Shown here one piece after another: positions 52,044-60,828 of a stretch of DNA of 64,000 bases. The translations under genes and the position numbers were made by a program. The notes under the pieces are model-generated. The model worked only from the letters and a program-made list of their open reading frames with translations, ran no database searches and was not told the origin of the DNA. How positions within the stretch are numbered: position 1 is the stretch's first letter; the number at the start of each line of letters is the position of its first letter. Origin of the DNA: Bacteroidales bacterium (GTDB lineage Bacteria > Bacteroidota > Bacteroidia > Bacteroidales > UBA932); assembly GCA_004552615.1 (NCBI GenBank), contig SFNZ01000002.1, positions 1 to 64,000 of the forward strand, read 5' to 3'.

Positions 52044-53138
52044 ATGGAAAGCAAACTAGATCTTGTCCCTGTTTCCAAATGGGGAATTTTCCCGGAAGGC
52101 CAGCGCCCTCTCCTCATTGCAGGACCATGCAGCGCTGAATCAGAAGTCCAGGTCATGCAGACCGCACGCGGACTCAAATCATTGGGAGTCAATGTCTTCA
52201 GAGCGGGTATATGGAAGCCCCGCACTCACCCGAACAATTTCGAGGGTATCGGCACTCCGGGCCTGAAATGGCTCCAGAGAGTGAAGAACGAGCTCGGGAT
52301 GAAAGTCGCCACGGAGGTTGCCAGCGAGAAGCACATCTTCGACTGCCTCAAGTTCGGAGTGGACATGGTATGGATAGGTGCCCGCACCACGGCCAATCCT
52401 TTCCTGGTGCAGGAAATCGCTGATGCACTGAAGGATACGGACGTGCCTGTGCTCGTGAAGAATCCGGTCAACCCTGACCTCGACCTGTGGATTGGAGCCC
52501 TCGAGCGTCTCAACCAGGCCGGTATCAAGAAACTGGGCGTGATTCACAGGGGATTCTCTACATCCGAGAAAATGGCTTACCGCAATGCCCCGGGCTGGCA
52601 GATTGCCGTGGAACTCAGGACCCGTTTCCCGGAATTGCCGTTCTTTGCCGACCCGAGCCACATGGGAGGAAACCGTACTTATCTCCAGGAGATTTCCCAG
52701 CGTGCCCTCGACCTCGGTCTGGACGGCCTCATGCTCGAGTCCCATTGCGACCCGACATGTGCCCTGAGCGACGCCAAGCAGCAGCTTACCCCGGATGATC
52801 TCGGCAAGCTCCTTTCAGCCCTCGTGGTACGTGAGCAGGATTCCGACAGCCCTGAATACAAGGAGAATATAGACCAGCTCCGTGCGCAGATCGACATCAT
52901 CGACGAGAATATTCTCTATATCCTCAGCACTCGTATGAACGTGAGCCGCAGCATCGGTAATTACAAGAAGGAGCACAATATCGCCATTCTCCAGACTTCG
53001 AGATGGGATGAGGTGCTTTCGGGAATGCAGGCCAAGGCGAAGACTTACGGCCTGTCCGAGGACTTCATCGCTAAAGTCTTCACTGCCATACACGACGAGT
53101 CCGTGCAGGAGCAGAACAAGATTCTGTCCAAGGATTAA
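52044..53138 (+). CDS. aroF: Bifunctional DAHP synthase / chorismate mutase
   Basis: 364 residues. Residues 1-265 form a type I-beta DAHP synthase (IAGPCSAESEVQV near 27-39, FRAGIWKPRTHPNNFEGIG near 52-70, DPSHMGGNR near 203, ESHCDPTCA near 232). Residues 275-364 form an AroQ-type chorismate mutase (QLRAQIDIIDENILYILSTR). The fusion links the first step of the shikimate pathway to the branch-point mutase and is common in Bacteroidota and Firmicutes. Last gene of the operon; its stop overlaps the convergent lpxK stop in TTAA. Confidence 0.95.
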   Translation: MESKLDLVPVSKWGIFPEGQRPLLIAGPCSAESEVQVMQTARGLKSLGVNVFRAGIWKPRTHPNNFEGIGTPGLKWLQRVKNELGMKVATEVASEKHIFDCLKFGVDMVWIGARTTANPFLVQEIADALKDTDVPVLVKNPVNPDLDLWIGALERLNQAGIKKLGVIHRGFSTSEKMAYRNAPGWQIAVELRTRFPELPFFADPSHMGGNRTYLQEISQRALDLGLDGLMLESHCDPTCALSDAKQQLTPDDLGKLLSALVVREQDSDSPEYKENIDQLRAQIDIIDENILYILSTRMNVSRSIGNYKKEHNIAILQTSRWDEVLSGMQAKAKTYGLSEDFIAKVFTAIHDESVQEQNKILSKD

Positions 53139-54289
53139 ATTGTATTTTTCCCGAATTCCCGGAGCGACCCGAGCAACGTCTCGTTAAAGACCTCCCTCTC
53201 GTGGTCGGAAAGGAAATCCACCTGAATAGGTATCTGGAACATCTTCAACTGAAGAGCTTCAGGTACCTTTTTGCATCCCCTCAGGCGCTGGCTGTCCTTT
53301 TCCGTGGTCCCGACGACCGCTGTAGGCCAGTTCCTTGCCGCGCCCGCTATGCGCTTGATGTCCACCGAAGAATAATTGTGGTGGTCGGAGAACTTGAAAT
53401 GCTTGACTATGCTGTATGAATCGCTCAGGAACCTTTTCAGGGGAGTGTCCGATGCGATTCCTGACACGAGAATCAGTTTCTTGGAGTAGATGTACCTGTT
53501 GTCATGCGTATCCTTGAATACCGGCTCCAGATGGCAGTACTCAATGGTCGTGAAGAACAGGTGAATCTTCTTTCCGTGCGGATCGTCCCCCTGGCAGGTC
53601 TCAGGGTCGAATCCTTTGATGCCCAATGTCCTGGCCCATTCCAACTTCTCCCAGTCCTCCATATAGGCGGGACATTTGGTGACGATTATGGCATTGGAGT
53701 GCCACAGTCTTTCCGGCAAGTCCCTGAGCCTTCCGAACGGAAGGAGCCTGTCCTTGCAAGGAGGCCTGTTGTAGTCCACCAGCACGATATTGAAAAATGC
53801 CTTCAGCGACCTGTACTGGAAAGCGTCGTCGAGTACGATGATATCGGATTTGTTTAGCTCCTTGTGGGCGCATTTGCGGGCCTTCCGCGCTGTCTGCAGC
53901 TTCTCGGGATGCAGCAGGAAATCGCAGCCCTCCACCCTGGTCCGGTCCACCGCCACGGTCACGCCCGGGAACCTGTTCTTGATCTGCAGAGGCTCGTCTC
54001 CTGCGAATTTGGCCGTGTCAGACTCCAGAATCTGCTGGAATCCGCTGCTGTTTCGCTTGTGCCCGCGGGAAAGTACAGCAATGTTCTTGTCCCACCAGTC
54101 GGAGCTGCCGAGCAGAGTCCGGACAATCATTTCCGTATGCGGGGTCTTGCCCGTGCCACCTGCGGCAATGTTTCCCACGCAGATCGTAGGGACCTCGCAG
54201 GAATACACTTTCTTCACGCCGTTGTCGTACAGCGCGTGCCTGATTTTCAGGGTAAGATAATAGGGAGCCAATAATATCCTTTCCAGCAT
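53135..54289 (-). CDS. lpxK: Tetraacyldisaccharide 4'-kinase
   Basis: 384 residues from the ATG at 54289. The longer frame (start 54343) overlaps dusB and contains the -7 box, so it is rejected. An N-terminal membrane-associated helix is followed by the P-loop VGNIAAGGTGKTPHTE (near 39-54) and LDDAFQYRSL near 153. LpxK phosphorylates the lipid A precursor at the inner membrane. Its promoter lies in the 25-base gap after dusB, and the -7 box ends only 6 bases before the ATG. Confidence 0.94.
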   Translation of the reverse strand: MLERILLAPYYLTLKIRHALYDNGVKKVYSCEVPTICVGNIAAGGTGKTPHTEMIVRTLLGSSDWWDKNIAVLSRGHKRNSSGFQQILESDTAKFAGDEPLQIKNRFPGVTVAVDRTRVEGCDFLLHPEKLQTARKARKCAHKELNKSDIIVLDDAFQYRSLKAFFNIVLVDYNRPPCKDRLLPFGRLRDLPERLWHSNAIIVTKCPAYMEDWEKLEWARTLGIKGFDPETCQGDDPHGKKIHLFFTTIEYCHLEPVFKDTHDNRYIYSKKLILVSGIASDTPLKRFLSDSYSIVKHFKFSDHHNYSSVDIKRIAGAARNWPTAVVGTTEKDSQRLRGCKKVPEALQLKMFQIPIQVDFLSDHEREVFNETLLGSLREFGKNTI

Positions 54290-54295
54290 AGCGCG

Positions 54296-54303
54296 CAAAT
54301 ATA
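54296..54303 (-). promoter_or_regulatory. Putative -7 box of lpxK
   Basis: TATATTTG on the minus strand, separated from the lpxK ATG by only 6 bases. If used, the mRNA would be leaderless or nearly so. Confidence 0.45.
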
Positions 54304-54314
54304 GCAATATTTTT

Positions 54315-55349
54315 CTAAAGTCCGTAAACACTTGAGCTTTCATTTAACGGACATGACCCCCATTTGGCGGAAATCTCATCGAGAATCGCCATTACTTCCT
54401 CCCCGGAAGGAGCTGTAACCAATCTCATTCTCGTCTCCTTGAAGTCCGGAAGACCCTTGAAATAGCACGACAGATGGCGTCTCATCTCGAGGATTCCGAT
54501 TACCGGGCCTTTGAGCCCGACAGAAAGGGAAAGATGCCATTTTGCCAGTTCCACCCTGTCGTTCACGCTCATCGGTGCCAGCAGCTCCCCGGTATTGAGA
54601 TAATGCTTTATTTCCCTGAATATCCACGGATGCCCGAAAGAGGCCCTGCCCACCATTATTCCGTCCACCCCATAGCGCTCGAACGCCTCCAGTGCCTTCT
54701 GCGGCGAATTGATGTCCCCGTTACCGATAATGGGAATCTTCATCCTCGGATTCTTCTTCACTTCTCCAATCAGAGTCCAGTCCGCCTCTCCCTTGTACAT
54801 CTGGCACCTCGTCCTTCCGTGTATCGTAAGTGCCTGGATTCCTGCGTCCTGAAGCCTCTCGGCGAGTTCCACAATGATTTTCGATTCCTCGTCCCAGCCG
54901 AGCCTTGTCTTCACCGTGACAGGCTTGCTGACTGCATCCACTATCATCCGGGTGATCATGACCATCTTGTCCGGCTCGCGCATCATGCCCGAACCGGCAC
55001 CGCGTCCGGCAATCTTGCTCACCGGGCAGCCGAAGTTTATGTCTATGATGTCGCATCCGTGACCGCCGGCTATGCTGTCCGCCCTGTCTGCCATTTTTGC
55101 AGCCTCCACCATCGCCTCCGGATTGTTCCCGTATATCTGTATGGCTATCGGGGCCTCCTCTTCGGAGGTCTTCATCTTCGCTATCGCCTTGGCTGCGTCA
55201 CGGATGAGTCCGTCGGACGGAATGAATTCAGTATAAACCATATCCGCTCCGAACCGCTTGCACACTGTCCTGAAAGATGCGTCGGTGACATCTTCCATCG
55301 GCGCGAGCAATACCGGCCGTGGACCGAGATCTGTTTTTCCTATTGTCAT
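54315..55349 (-). CDS. dusB: tRNA-dihydrouridine synthase
   Basis: 344 residues, FMN TIM barrel. [14 protein letters not shown] at residues 14-27, [19 protein letters not shown] near 105-123 (catalytic Cys), [13 protein letters not shown] near 181 and IIGNGDI near 211 identify the Dus family, DusB-like by length. It reduces uridines in the tRNA D-loop. It lies directly upstream of lpxK on the minus strand and diverges from pfkA. Confidence 0.94.
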   Translation of the reverse strand: MTIGKTDLGPRPVLLAPMEDVTDASFRTVCKRFGADMVYTEFIPSDGLIRDAAKAIAKMKTSEEEAPIAIQIYGNNPEAMVEAAKMADRADSIAGGHGCDIIDINFGCPVSKIAGRGAGSGMMREPDKMVMITRMIVDAVSKPVTVKTRLGWDEESKIIVELAERLQDAGIQALTIHGRTRCQMYKGEADWTLIGEVKKNPRMKIPIIGNGDINSPQKALEAFERYGVDGIMVGRASFGHPWIFREIKHYLNTGELLAPMSVNDRVELAKWHLSLSVGLKGPVIGILEMRRHLSCYFKGLPDFKETRMRLVTAPSGEEVMAILDEISAKWGSCPLNESSSVYGL

Positions 55350-55353
55350 GCTG

Positions 55354-55361
55354 CAAATTTA
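55354..55361 (-). promoter_or_regulatory. Putative -7 box of dusB
   Basis: TAAATTTG on the minus strand, separated from the dusB ATG by 4 bases, another start-proximal box. Confidence 0.45.
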
Positions 55362-55439
55362 CGAATTAGGCTTGAATTTTGTGGCATTTCACAGGCCCTA
55401 TCGGGCAAACAAAGGGAAAAGGAAAACAATTATTATACC

Positions 55440-56423
55440 ATGGGTAAACAAATCAAGACAGTTGGAGTGCTCACTTCCGGTGGCGACGCTCCTGGAATGA
55501 ACGCATGTATCAGGGCCGTCACGAGGGCCGCCATATTCAACGGCATCAAGGTGATGGGCATCTACAGGGGCTATGAGGGCCTCATCAACGGCGAAATCAA
55601 GGAATTCACCTCCGAGAGTGTCAGCAACACCGTCCAGCGCGGAGGTACCATCCTCAAGACCGCCAGAAGCAAGGAATTCATGACCGAGGAGGGTCTCAAG
55701 AAGGCTTACGACAATCTCCAGGCATTCGGTATTGACGCCCTTATTGTCATCGGCGGAAACGGCTCTCTCACAGGAGCACAGAGGCTTGCGAGGGAATTCG
55801 ACTATCCGGTCATTGGCCTTCCGGGAACCATCGACAACGACCTGTACGGGACCGATTCCACCATCGGATATGACACTGCCCTGAACACCATCGTGGACTG
55901 TGTGGACAAAATCCGTGACACCGCCACGTCCCACGACCGCATCTTCTTCGTGGAGGTGATGGGAAGGGACGCCGGCTTCCTGGCCCAGAACAGTGCCATT
56001 GCGGCAGGTGCAGAGGCTGCCATAATCCCTGAGGACCAGACAGATGTCGACCAGCTGGAGCAGTTCATCAGCCGCGGATTCCGCAAGAGCAAGAATAGCA
56101 GTATCGTCATTGTGTCGGAGAGCCCGAAGGACGGGGGAGCGATGTATTATGCAGAGCGTGTCCGCAAGGAATATCCTCAGTACGACGTGCGCGTGACCAT
56201 ACTCGGACATCTCCAGAGGGGAGGTACGCCTACGGCATTTGACCGCATCCTTGCCAGCCGTCTCGGCTATGCCAGCATCGAGGCCCTGAAAGAAGGCCAG
56301 AGAAACGTGATGGTGGGCATCCACGACGACGAAATAGTATATGTCCCTATCGACAGGGCCGTCAAGAAGGACAAGCCGATTGACAGGGAACTTATCAACG
56401 TCCTCGGCGTGCTCTCGATCTGA
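55440..56423 (+). CDS. pfkA: 6-phosphofructokinase
   Basis: 327 residues from the ATG at 55440. The family start [19 protein letters not shown] is near residues 8-26, with [10 protein letters not shown] near 105 (ATP loop), [10 protein letters not shown] near 125 (catalytic Asp) and [10 protein letters not shown] near 170. The open frame runs a further 322 codons upstream, antisense to dusB, but this part has no similarity and no start. The GGNGS (Gly at the usual ATP-type position) suggests ATP rather than pyrophosphate as donor. Confidence 0.95.
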   Translation: MGKQIKTVGVLTSGGDAPGMNACIRAVTRAAIFNGIKVMGIYRGYEGLINGEIKEFTSESVSNTVQRGGTILKTARSKEFMTEEGLKKAYDNLQAFGIDALIVIGGNGSLTGAQRLAREFDYPVIGLPGTIDNDLYGTDSTIGYDTALNTIVDCVDKIRDTATSHDRIFFVEVMGRDAGFLAQNSAIAAGAEAAIIPEDQTDVDQLEQFISRGFRKSKNSSIVIVSESPKDGGAMYYAERVRKEYPQYDVRVTILGHLQRGGTPTAFDRILASRLGYASIEALKEGQRNVMVGIHDDEIVYVPIDRAVKKDKPIDRELINVLGVLSI

Positions 56424-56432
56424 CGCCGGAAT

Positions 56433-57293
56433 TCAGGGAGTGACCCATTTCACCGATGGGTCACGTTTCCACCAGGTGAGCTGCTTTTTGGCATAATGCC
56501 TGGTGTTGCGCCGGATCAGCCGTACGGCTTCGTCGAGGTCGATATTGCCGTCGAGATAGTCGAATATTTCCTTGTAGCCTACGGTGCGGAGTGCAGGCAT
56601 GTCCCTGAATTGTGAAAGGGACTTCACCTCATCCACCAGCCCTTCGTCAATCATCTGCGTCACGCGCCTGTCAATCCGTTCATAGATTTCCTCTCTCGGG
56701 CGTGTGAGGCAGATTTTTTCGATGTCGAAACTGCGCTCCTTGGGGCCTTCCAGCTTGAATGACACGAATGGTCTCCCGGTCTGCCTGAACACCTCGATGG
56801 CTCTCACGACACGATGGCCGTTGTTCCTGTCGATTGCGGCCCAGCTCTCCGGGTCGATGTACCGGAGCTCTTCGGCGAGAGCTGCAACCCCTTCTTCCTG
56901 AAGCCTTGCAGTCAGTTCCTTCCTCATGACAGGGTCAGCGTCAGGAAGCCTGTCCAGGCCGTTGCATACTGCATCGATATAGAACCCAGATCCTCCCGTC
57001 ATTACGAGAGTATCGTGTCCTTCGGCGAAAAGCTTCTCGATGAGAGGAATCGCCTCGAGCTCATAGTCTCCGGCGGTGTAATTCTGTGTAACTGAATGTG
57101 AATGAATGAAATAATGCTTCACGGCTGCAAGCTGTGAAGCATCCGGGACCGCTGTCCCTATCGACATTTCCTTATATATCTGTCTTGAATCGCACGAGAT
57201 GACAGGCGATCCATGTTCCAATGCCAGACTGATGCTGTAGTCAGTCTTCCCGACCGCGGTCGGCCCCGTGATGACAATCAGCCTGCCACGCAT
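56433..57293 (-). CDS. miaA: tRNA dimethylallyltransferase
   Basis: 286 residues. P-loop ITGPTAVGKTDYSI at residues 7-20, SCDSRQIYKEM near 33, TGGSGFYIDAVCNGLD near 98-113 and RNNGHRVVRAIEVF near 155 are MiaA signatures. It adds the isopentenyl group to A37 of tRNAs that read UNN codons. Preceded 13 bases upstream by the pRiA4b-type gene on the same strand, so the two may share a transcript. A hairpin lies over its last codons. Confidence 0.95.
   Translation of the reverse strand: MRGRLIVITGPTAVGKTDYSISLALEHGSPVISCDSRQIYKEMSIGTAVPDASQLAAVKHYFIHSHSVTQNYTAGDYELEAIPLIEKLFAEGHDTLVMTGGSGFYIDAVCNGLDRLPDADPVMRKELTARLQEEGVAALAEELRYIDPESWAAIDRNNGHRVVRAIEVFRQTGRPFVSFKLEGPKERSFDIEKICLTRPREEIYERIDRRVTQMIDEGLVDEVKSLSQFRDMPALRTVGYKEIFDYLDGNIDLDEAVRLIRRNTRHYAKKQLTWWKRDPSVKWVTP
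56440..56464. terminator. Hairpin between pfkA and miaA ends
   Basis: GTGACCCAT and ATGGGTCAC form a perfect 9-base-pair stem with a 7-base loop. It starts 17 bases after the pfkA stop and lies inside the last codons of miaA. The T run for pfkA is weak (GTTTCC), so termination is only possible, not certain. Confidence 0.4.
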
Positions 57294-57306
57294 TGCAGCC
57301 CGTCCA

Positions 57307-57921
57307 CTAAAGGGTCAGGTCCTCCGAGCCGTCGTAGATCTCGTCGCCGTCCTCCTCGAAGGAAGACTTGATATCATCCTCCTCGTCCTCCTCTTCCTCG
57401 TCGTCACCGATTCCGAGGTCCAGATCATCGTCGGAGGAGGCTTCTGCATCCTTGCCCCATCCTGATGAAGATGACTCTCCAGGGAGATGCTTCTGCTCGT
57501 CCGGAAGGTCCTCGTATGCTACATATCCATTTTCAAATGCCTCAGGGTCAGGACCTTTGGTCTCCACCAAGCAAGGATAAGACCTTCCCGGCACCTCTTC
57601 CACCTCGCCTTCGTATGTCAATATCACGCTCTTTCGGTCAGTGACATTGTAGAAATATGTGAAAGATGCAATCCCTTTCTCCACTGTATCGAGCACAGTG
57701 ACCTCGTCAGCAGCACCGGACCCGAGGTCGAACATCCCGTAGCGGGCCACGAGAGAACCTGACTGGTCCAGTCCCTTGAACTGTATGAGCTGGTCGTTAG
57801 GAAAGCTCATGTCATCCCTCATGACTTTGTGGAACTCATAAAGAGTCATTGTGGATTTTACTTCATATACACGGGCAAAGCCCTTGAGCCCAGGTAAAGA
57901 AACCCTAAATCTGAGAATCAT
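57307..57921 (-). CDS. pRiA4b ORF-3-like protein with acidic tail
   Basis: 204 residues. The first 140 resemble the plasmid pRiA4b ORF-3/IS1096 passenger family (ILRFRVSLPGLKGFARVYEV at the start, TLYEFHKVM, FTYFYNVTD near 88). The tail from about residue 145 is low-complexity and very acidic (DDDLDLGIGDDEEEEDEEDD). Family function is unknown; chromosomal single-copy versions are common in Bacteroidota, so no mobile element is implied. It precedes miaA by 13 bases. Confidence 0.85.
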   Translation of the reverse strand: MILRFRVSLPGLKGFARVYEVKSTMTLYEFHKVMRDDMSFPNDQLIQFKGLDQSGSLVARYGMFDLGSGAADEVTVLDTVEKGIASFTYFYNVTDRKSVILTYEGEVEEVPGRSYPCLVETKGPDPEAFENGYVAYEDLPDEQKHLPGESSSSGWGKDAEASSDDDLDLGIGDDEEEEDEEDDIKSSFEEDGDEIYDGSEDLTL

Positions 57922-57955
57922 AGTTTTTAAAAAGCTAGTTGTTTTTTCACGGCTG

Positions 57956-57963
57956 CAAATTTA
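57956..57963 (-). promoter_or_regulatory. Putative -7 box of the pRiA4b-type/miaA unit
   Basis: TAAATTTG on the minus strand, 34 bases before the start at 57921. Confidence 0.45.
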
Positions 57964-57981
57964 CAAAATATTTCTTTTCCA

Positions 57982-58012
57982 TTGCATAATAACTCGCTTT
58001 TAACTAATTTTG
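57982..58012 (+). promoter_or_regulatory. Putative promoter of the YigZ-type gene
   Basis: TTG (57982-57984), a 20-base spacer and TAATTTTG (58005-58012). The ATG at 58018 is 5 bases after the box, so the predicted transcription start coincides with the start codon. Confidence 0.55.
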
Positions 58013-58017
58013 AAGTT

Positions 58018-58665
58018 ATGGAACACGCAGATTTTTCCAAATACCCGGATACGTACAGGAGCATAGCCTCCCTGTCCACCGGCCTCTTCAAGGACAACGG
58101 CAGCCGTTTCCTCGCATTTGCCTATCCTGTGGAGACTGAGGACCAGGTCAAGGAGATTGTCGCTTCCCTCAAACGAGAGTATCACGACGCGAGGCATCAT
58201 TGCTATGCCTACCGTCTCGGATACAGGGGGGATGTGTTCCGTGCCAATGATGACGGAGAGCCTTCTTCCTCCGCAGGCCGGCCTATTCTCGGCCAGATTG
58301 ACTCCAACGGGTTGAGCGACATACTCATAGTGGTCGTGCGATATTTCGGCGGCATCAAGCTGGGGATACCCGGGCTGATACGTGCCTACAAGACTTCCTC
58401 GGCCGATGCCATAGCTTCCGCCCGGGTCGTGAACAAGACTGCGGTCATGCGCTACCGGATGGAGTTCGGCTATTTGGAGATGAACCAGGTCATGAAAATC
58501 ATCAAGGACATGGGCCTGGAGCAGAGGGCGCAGGATTTCGGTACGGCCTGCTCGATCGAGGTGGCTGTCCGCCTGTCGTCCGTGCAGGATTTCATGGACA
58601 GGGCCTCGAAGGTGCCGGGATGTGCAGTGACTGAATGCGGGGCCGGAAGCAGCACGGAGCAATGA
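58018..58665 (+). CDS. YigZ/IMPACT-family protein
   Basis: 215 residues from the ATG at 58018. The upstream in-frame start at 57982 lies in the promoter. The UPF0029/IMPACT domain covers the first 130 residues with HHCYAYRLGYRG, NDDGEPSSSAGRPIL and VVVRYFGGIKLGIPGLIRAY, all conserved in the family. A C-terminal DUF1949-like part follows. In eukaryotes IMPACT regulates Gcn2; bacterial YigZ is of uncertain function. pyrB follows 39 bases later. Confidence 0.92.
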   Translation: MEHADFSKYPDTYRSIASLSTGLFKDNGSRFLAFAYPVETEDQVKEIVASLKREYHDARHHCYAYRLGYRGDVFRANDDGEPSSSAGRPILGQIDSNGLSDILIVVVRYFGGIKLGIPGLIRAYKTSSADAIASARVVNKTAVMRYRMEFGYLEMNQVMKIIKDMGLEQRAQDFGTACSIEVAVRLSSVQDFMDRASKVPGCAVTECGAGSSTEQ

Positions 58666-58704
58666 CGGGGAACGTGTGAAGATACTAATTAACAATGCAG
58701 ATAT

Positions 58705-59610
58705 ATGCCTAAAAGTCTAATTTCAATCCGGGATTTCTCCAAAGACGAGATTCTTCATGTCCTGGAAATCGCGAAGGAGTTCGAGCAGAACCACGAGCAG
58801 AACTTCCTGGCGGGAAAAGTCATCGCCTGCCTGTTCTTTGAACCTTCAACCAGAACCCGCCTTTCTTTCGAGGCTGCCGTCAACAGATTGGGAGCCAGGG
58901 TGATAGGCTTTCCGGACTCCCGCAACACCAGCGTTTCCAAGGGCGAGACCCTCGAGGACACCATCAAGATTGTCTCCAACTACGTGGACATGATAGTGAT
59001 GCGCCATCCGGTCGAGGGGGCTGCCGCCATAGCTGCCGGCGTCTCTCCGGTCCCGGTGGTCAATGCCGGTGACGGCTCGAACCAGCATCCTACCCAGACA
59101 TTGCTCGACATGTACTCGATTCTCCAGACCCAGGGTACACTGGACGGTCTCACCATCAATATGGTAGGTGACCTCAAGTACGGAAGGACGGTTCATTCCC
59201 TCTCCGAGGCGATGTCGGATTTCGATTCCCATTTCGTGTTCACCGCACCGGATGAACTGAAGATGCCCCAGAAGTATCTTGACCTGCTTGACAGGAAGCA
59301 CATCCCGTATGAGCAGACCTCATCCATCGAGGATCATCTCAACGACTGCGACATCCTCTATATGACCAGGGTGCAGCAGGAGCGCTTCCCTTGCAAGGAG
59401 GATTATGACAGGGTCAAGGATATCTACGAGCTGACCGCATCCATGCTCGGCGGAGTGAAGAAAAACATGAAGATCCTCCATCCGCTTCCGAGAGTGACCG
59501 AGATTGCCACAGATGTTGATTCCACGCCTTATGCCTATTATTTCGAGCAGGCGAGGAATGGAATGTACATAAGGATGGCAGTCATTTCATATCTGCTCGG
59601 ATACAGGTAG
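58705..59610 (+). CDS. pyrB: Aspartate carbamoyltransferase catalytic subunit
   Basis: 301 residues. FFEPSTRTRLSFEAA (carbamoyl-phosphate site, near 46-60), HPTQTLLDMYSI near 129 and the aspartate-binding HPLPRVTEI near 255 identify PyrB. It makes carbamoyl-aspartate, the first committed step of pyrimidine synthesis. In many Bacteroidota the regulatory gene pyrI follows at once; here serC follows after 135 bases instead, so pyrI is absent from this locus. Confidence 0.96.
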   Translation: MPKSLISIRDFSKDEILHVLEIAKEFEQNHEQNFLAGKVIACLFFEPSTRTRLSFEAAVNRLGARVIGFPDSRNTSVSKGETLEDTIKIVSNYVDMIVMRHPVEGAAAIAAGVSPVPVVNAGDGSNQHPTQTLLDMYSILQTQGTLDGLTINMVGDLKYGRTVHSLSEAMSDFDSHFVFTAPDELKMPQKYLDLLDRKHIPYEQTSSIEDHLNDCDILYMTRVQQERFPCKEDYDRVKDIYELTASMLGGVKKNMKILHPLPRVTEIATDVDSTPYAYYFEQARNGMYIRMAVISYLLGYR

Positions 59611-59618
59611 TATAGTCC

Positions 59619-59657
59619 GGCAAAAGCGGATATTTATCGAAAACATTTGCTTTTGCC
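59619..59657. repeat. Inverted repeat after pyrB
   Basis: GGCAAAAGC (59619-59627) and GCTTTTGCC (59649-59657) are perfect 9-base reverse complements separated by 21 bases. It may form part of the pyrB terminator (no T run) or a binding site. Confidence 0.45.
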
Positions 59658-59675
59658 TGATTATTCATTATATTT

Positions 59676-59709
59676 ACATCGGTTTACTATGACAATTGTA
59701 AATCGATGT
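59676..59709. promoter_or_regulatory. Hairpin/operator-like inverted repeat upstream of serC
   Basis: ACATCGGTTTAC (59676-59687) and GTAAATCGATGT (59698-59709) pair over 12 positions with one G-T pair and a 10-base loop. It lies just upstream of a near-consensus -7 box (TAGCTTTTG, 59711-59719) of serC, so it could be an operator. Confidence 0.4.
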
Positions 59710-59745
59710 TTAGCTTTTGTTTATAAAATGTAATTCACAAATATT

Positions 59746-60819
59746 ATGAGCGAAGTTCATGTTTTCAATGCCGGTCCGTGTCTGCTTCCCCAGCAGGCCA
59801 TCGACAGTTCTATCGAGGCCCTGAAAAATTTCAAGGGCACAGGTATTTCCGTACTTTCAGTATCCCACCGTTCCAAAGAGTGGGGAGAGGTGATGGACGA
59901 AGTCCGCGCCAACTGGAAAGAGCTCCTTCACATTCCTGATACCCATGAAGTGGTGTTCCTCGGAGGCGGAGCGAGCCTTCAGTTCCTCTATGTCGCAATG
60001 AATTTCCTGGAGCACAAGGCAGCCTATCTCGATACCGGAGTATGGGCTCACAAGGCACTCCAGCAGGCCCAGGGCATCGGAGAGGCATACGCTCTCGCTT
60101 GCTCGGCGGACAAGAACTACTCCTACATTCCCAAGGGATATGTGATTCCTGAAGACGTGGACTATTTCCACATCACCACCAACAACACCATCTACGGCAC
60201 CGAGATCAAGGAGGACTTCGACTCTCCTGTACCTCTCATCGCCGACATGTCGTCCGACATCATGAGCCGTCCGGTGGACGTCTCCAAATATGCGATGATC
60301 TACGGCGGTGCTCAGAAGAATGTAGGCCCTGCCGGTGTGGTATTCGCTATCATCCGCAAGGATGCGCTCGGGAAAGTCTCGAGATACATCCCTACCATGC
60401 TGGACTACAGGACACATATTGACAAGGAGTCCATGTTCAACACTCCTCCTGTATTCTCCATCTTCGTGATGAACGAGACCCTCAAATGGCTGAAGGGCAT
60501 CGGCGGAGTCGAGGCCATCAACAAGCTTGACACCGAGAAGGCAAGAATACTCTACGACGAGATTGACCGCAACAGCATCTTCACCGGCACCGCAGCCAGG
60601 GAGGACAGGTCCATAATGAACGTATGTTTCGTGATGGCTCCTGGCTATGAGTCTCTCCAGGACGAATTCCTTTCATTCGCCAAAGGCCGCGGCATGGTTG
60701 GTATCAAGGGTCACCGTTCAGTGGGCGGATTCCGCGCATCCATCTACAACGCAAGCACCGTGGATGACGTGAACGCTCTCGTCGCATGTATGCGTGAATT
60801 CGAGTCAATGAAAAAATAA
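59746..60819 (+). CDS. serC: Phosphoserine aminotransferase
   Basis: 357 residues, PLP fold type [15 protein letters not shown] at residues 5-18, [15 protein letters not shown] near 39-53, [10 protein letters not shown] near 70, and the PLP Lys in [14 protein letters not shown] near 186-199. It converts 3-phosphohydroxypyruvate to phosphoserine. The next genes are serA (9-base gap) and a DUF1015 gene, a conserved serine-synthesis trio in Bacteroidota. Confidence 0.96.
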   Translation: MSEVHVFNAGPCLLPQQAIDSSIEALKNFKGTGISVLSVSHRSKEWGEVMDEVRANWKELLHIPDTHEVVFLGGGASLQFLYVAMNFLEHKAAYLDTGVWAHKALQQAQGIGEAYALACSADKNYSYIPKGYVIPEDVDYFHITTNNTIYGTEIKEDFDSPVPLIADMSSDIMSRPVDVSKYAMIYGGAQKNVGPAGVVFAIIRKDALGKVSRYIPTMLDYRTHIDKESMFNTPPVFSIFVMNETLKWLKGIGGVEAINKLDTEKARILYDEIDRNSIFTGTAAREDRSIMNVCFVMAPGYESLQDEFLSFAKGRGMVGIKGHRSVGGFRASIYNASTVDDVNALVACMREFESMKK

Positions 60820-60828
60820 CACGTTGAT

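Noticed and set aside
54474..55439. Open frame of about 320 codons upstream of and in frame with pfkA
   Set aside because: It is antisense to dusB, reads as His/Arg-rich shadow sequence, and the PFK family starts at the ATG at 55440.
57307..57921. IS1096-type mobile element suggested by the pRiA4b ORF-3 family name
   Set aside because: No transposase, inverted ends or target duplication is near. The gene is a normal chromosomal member of the family.
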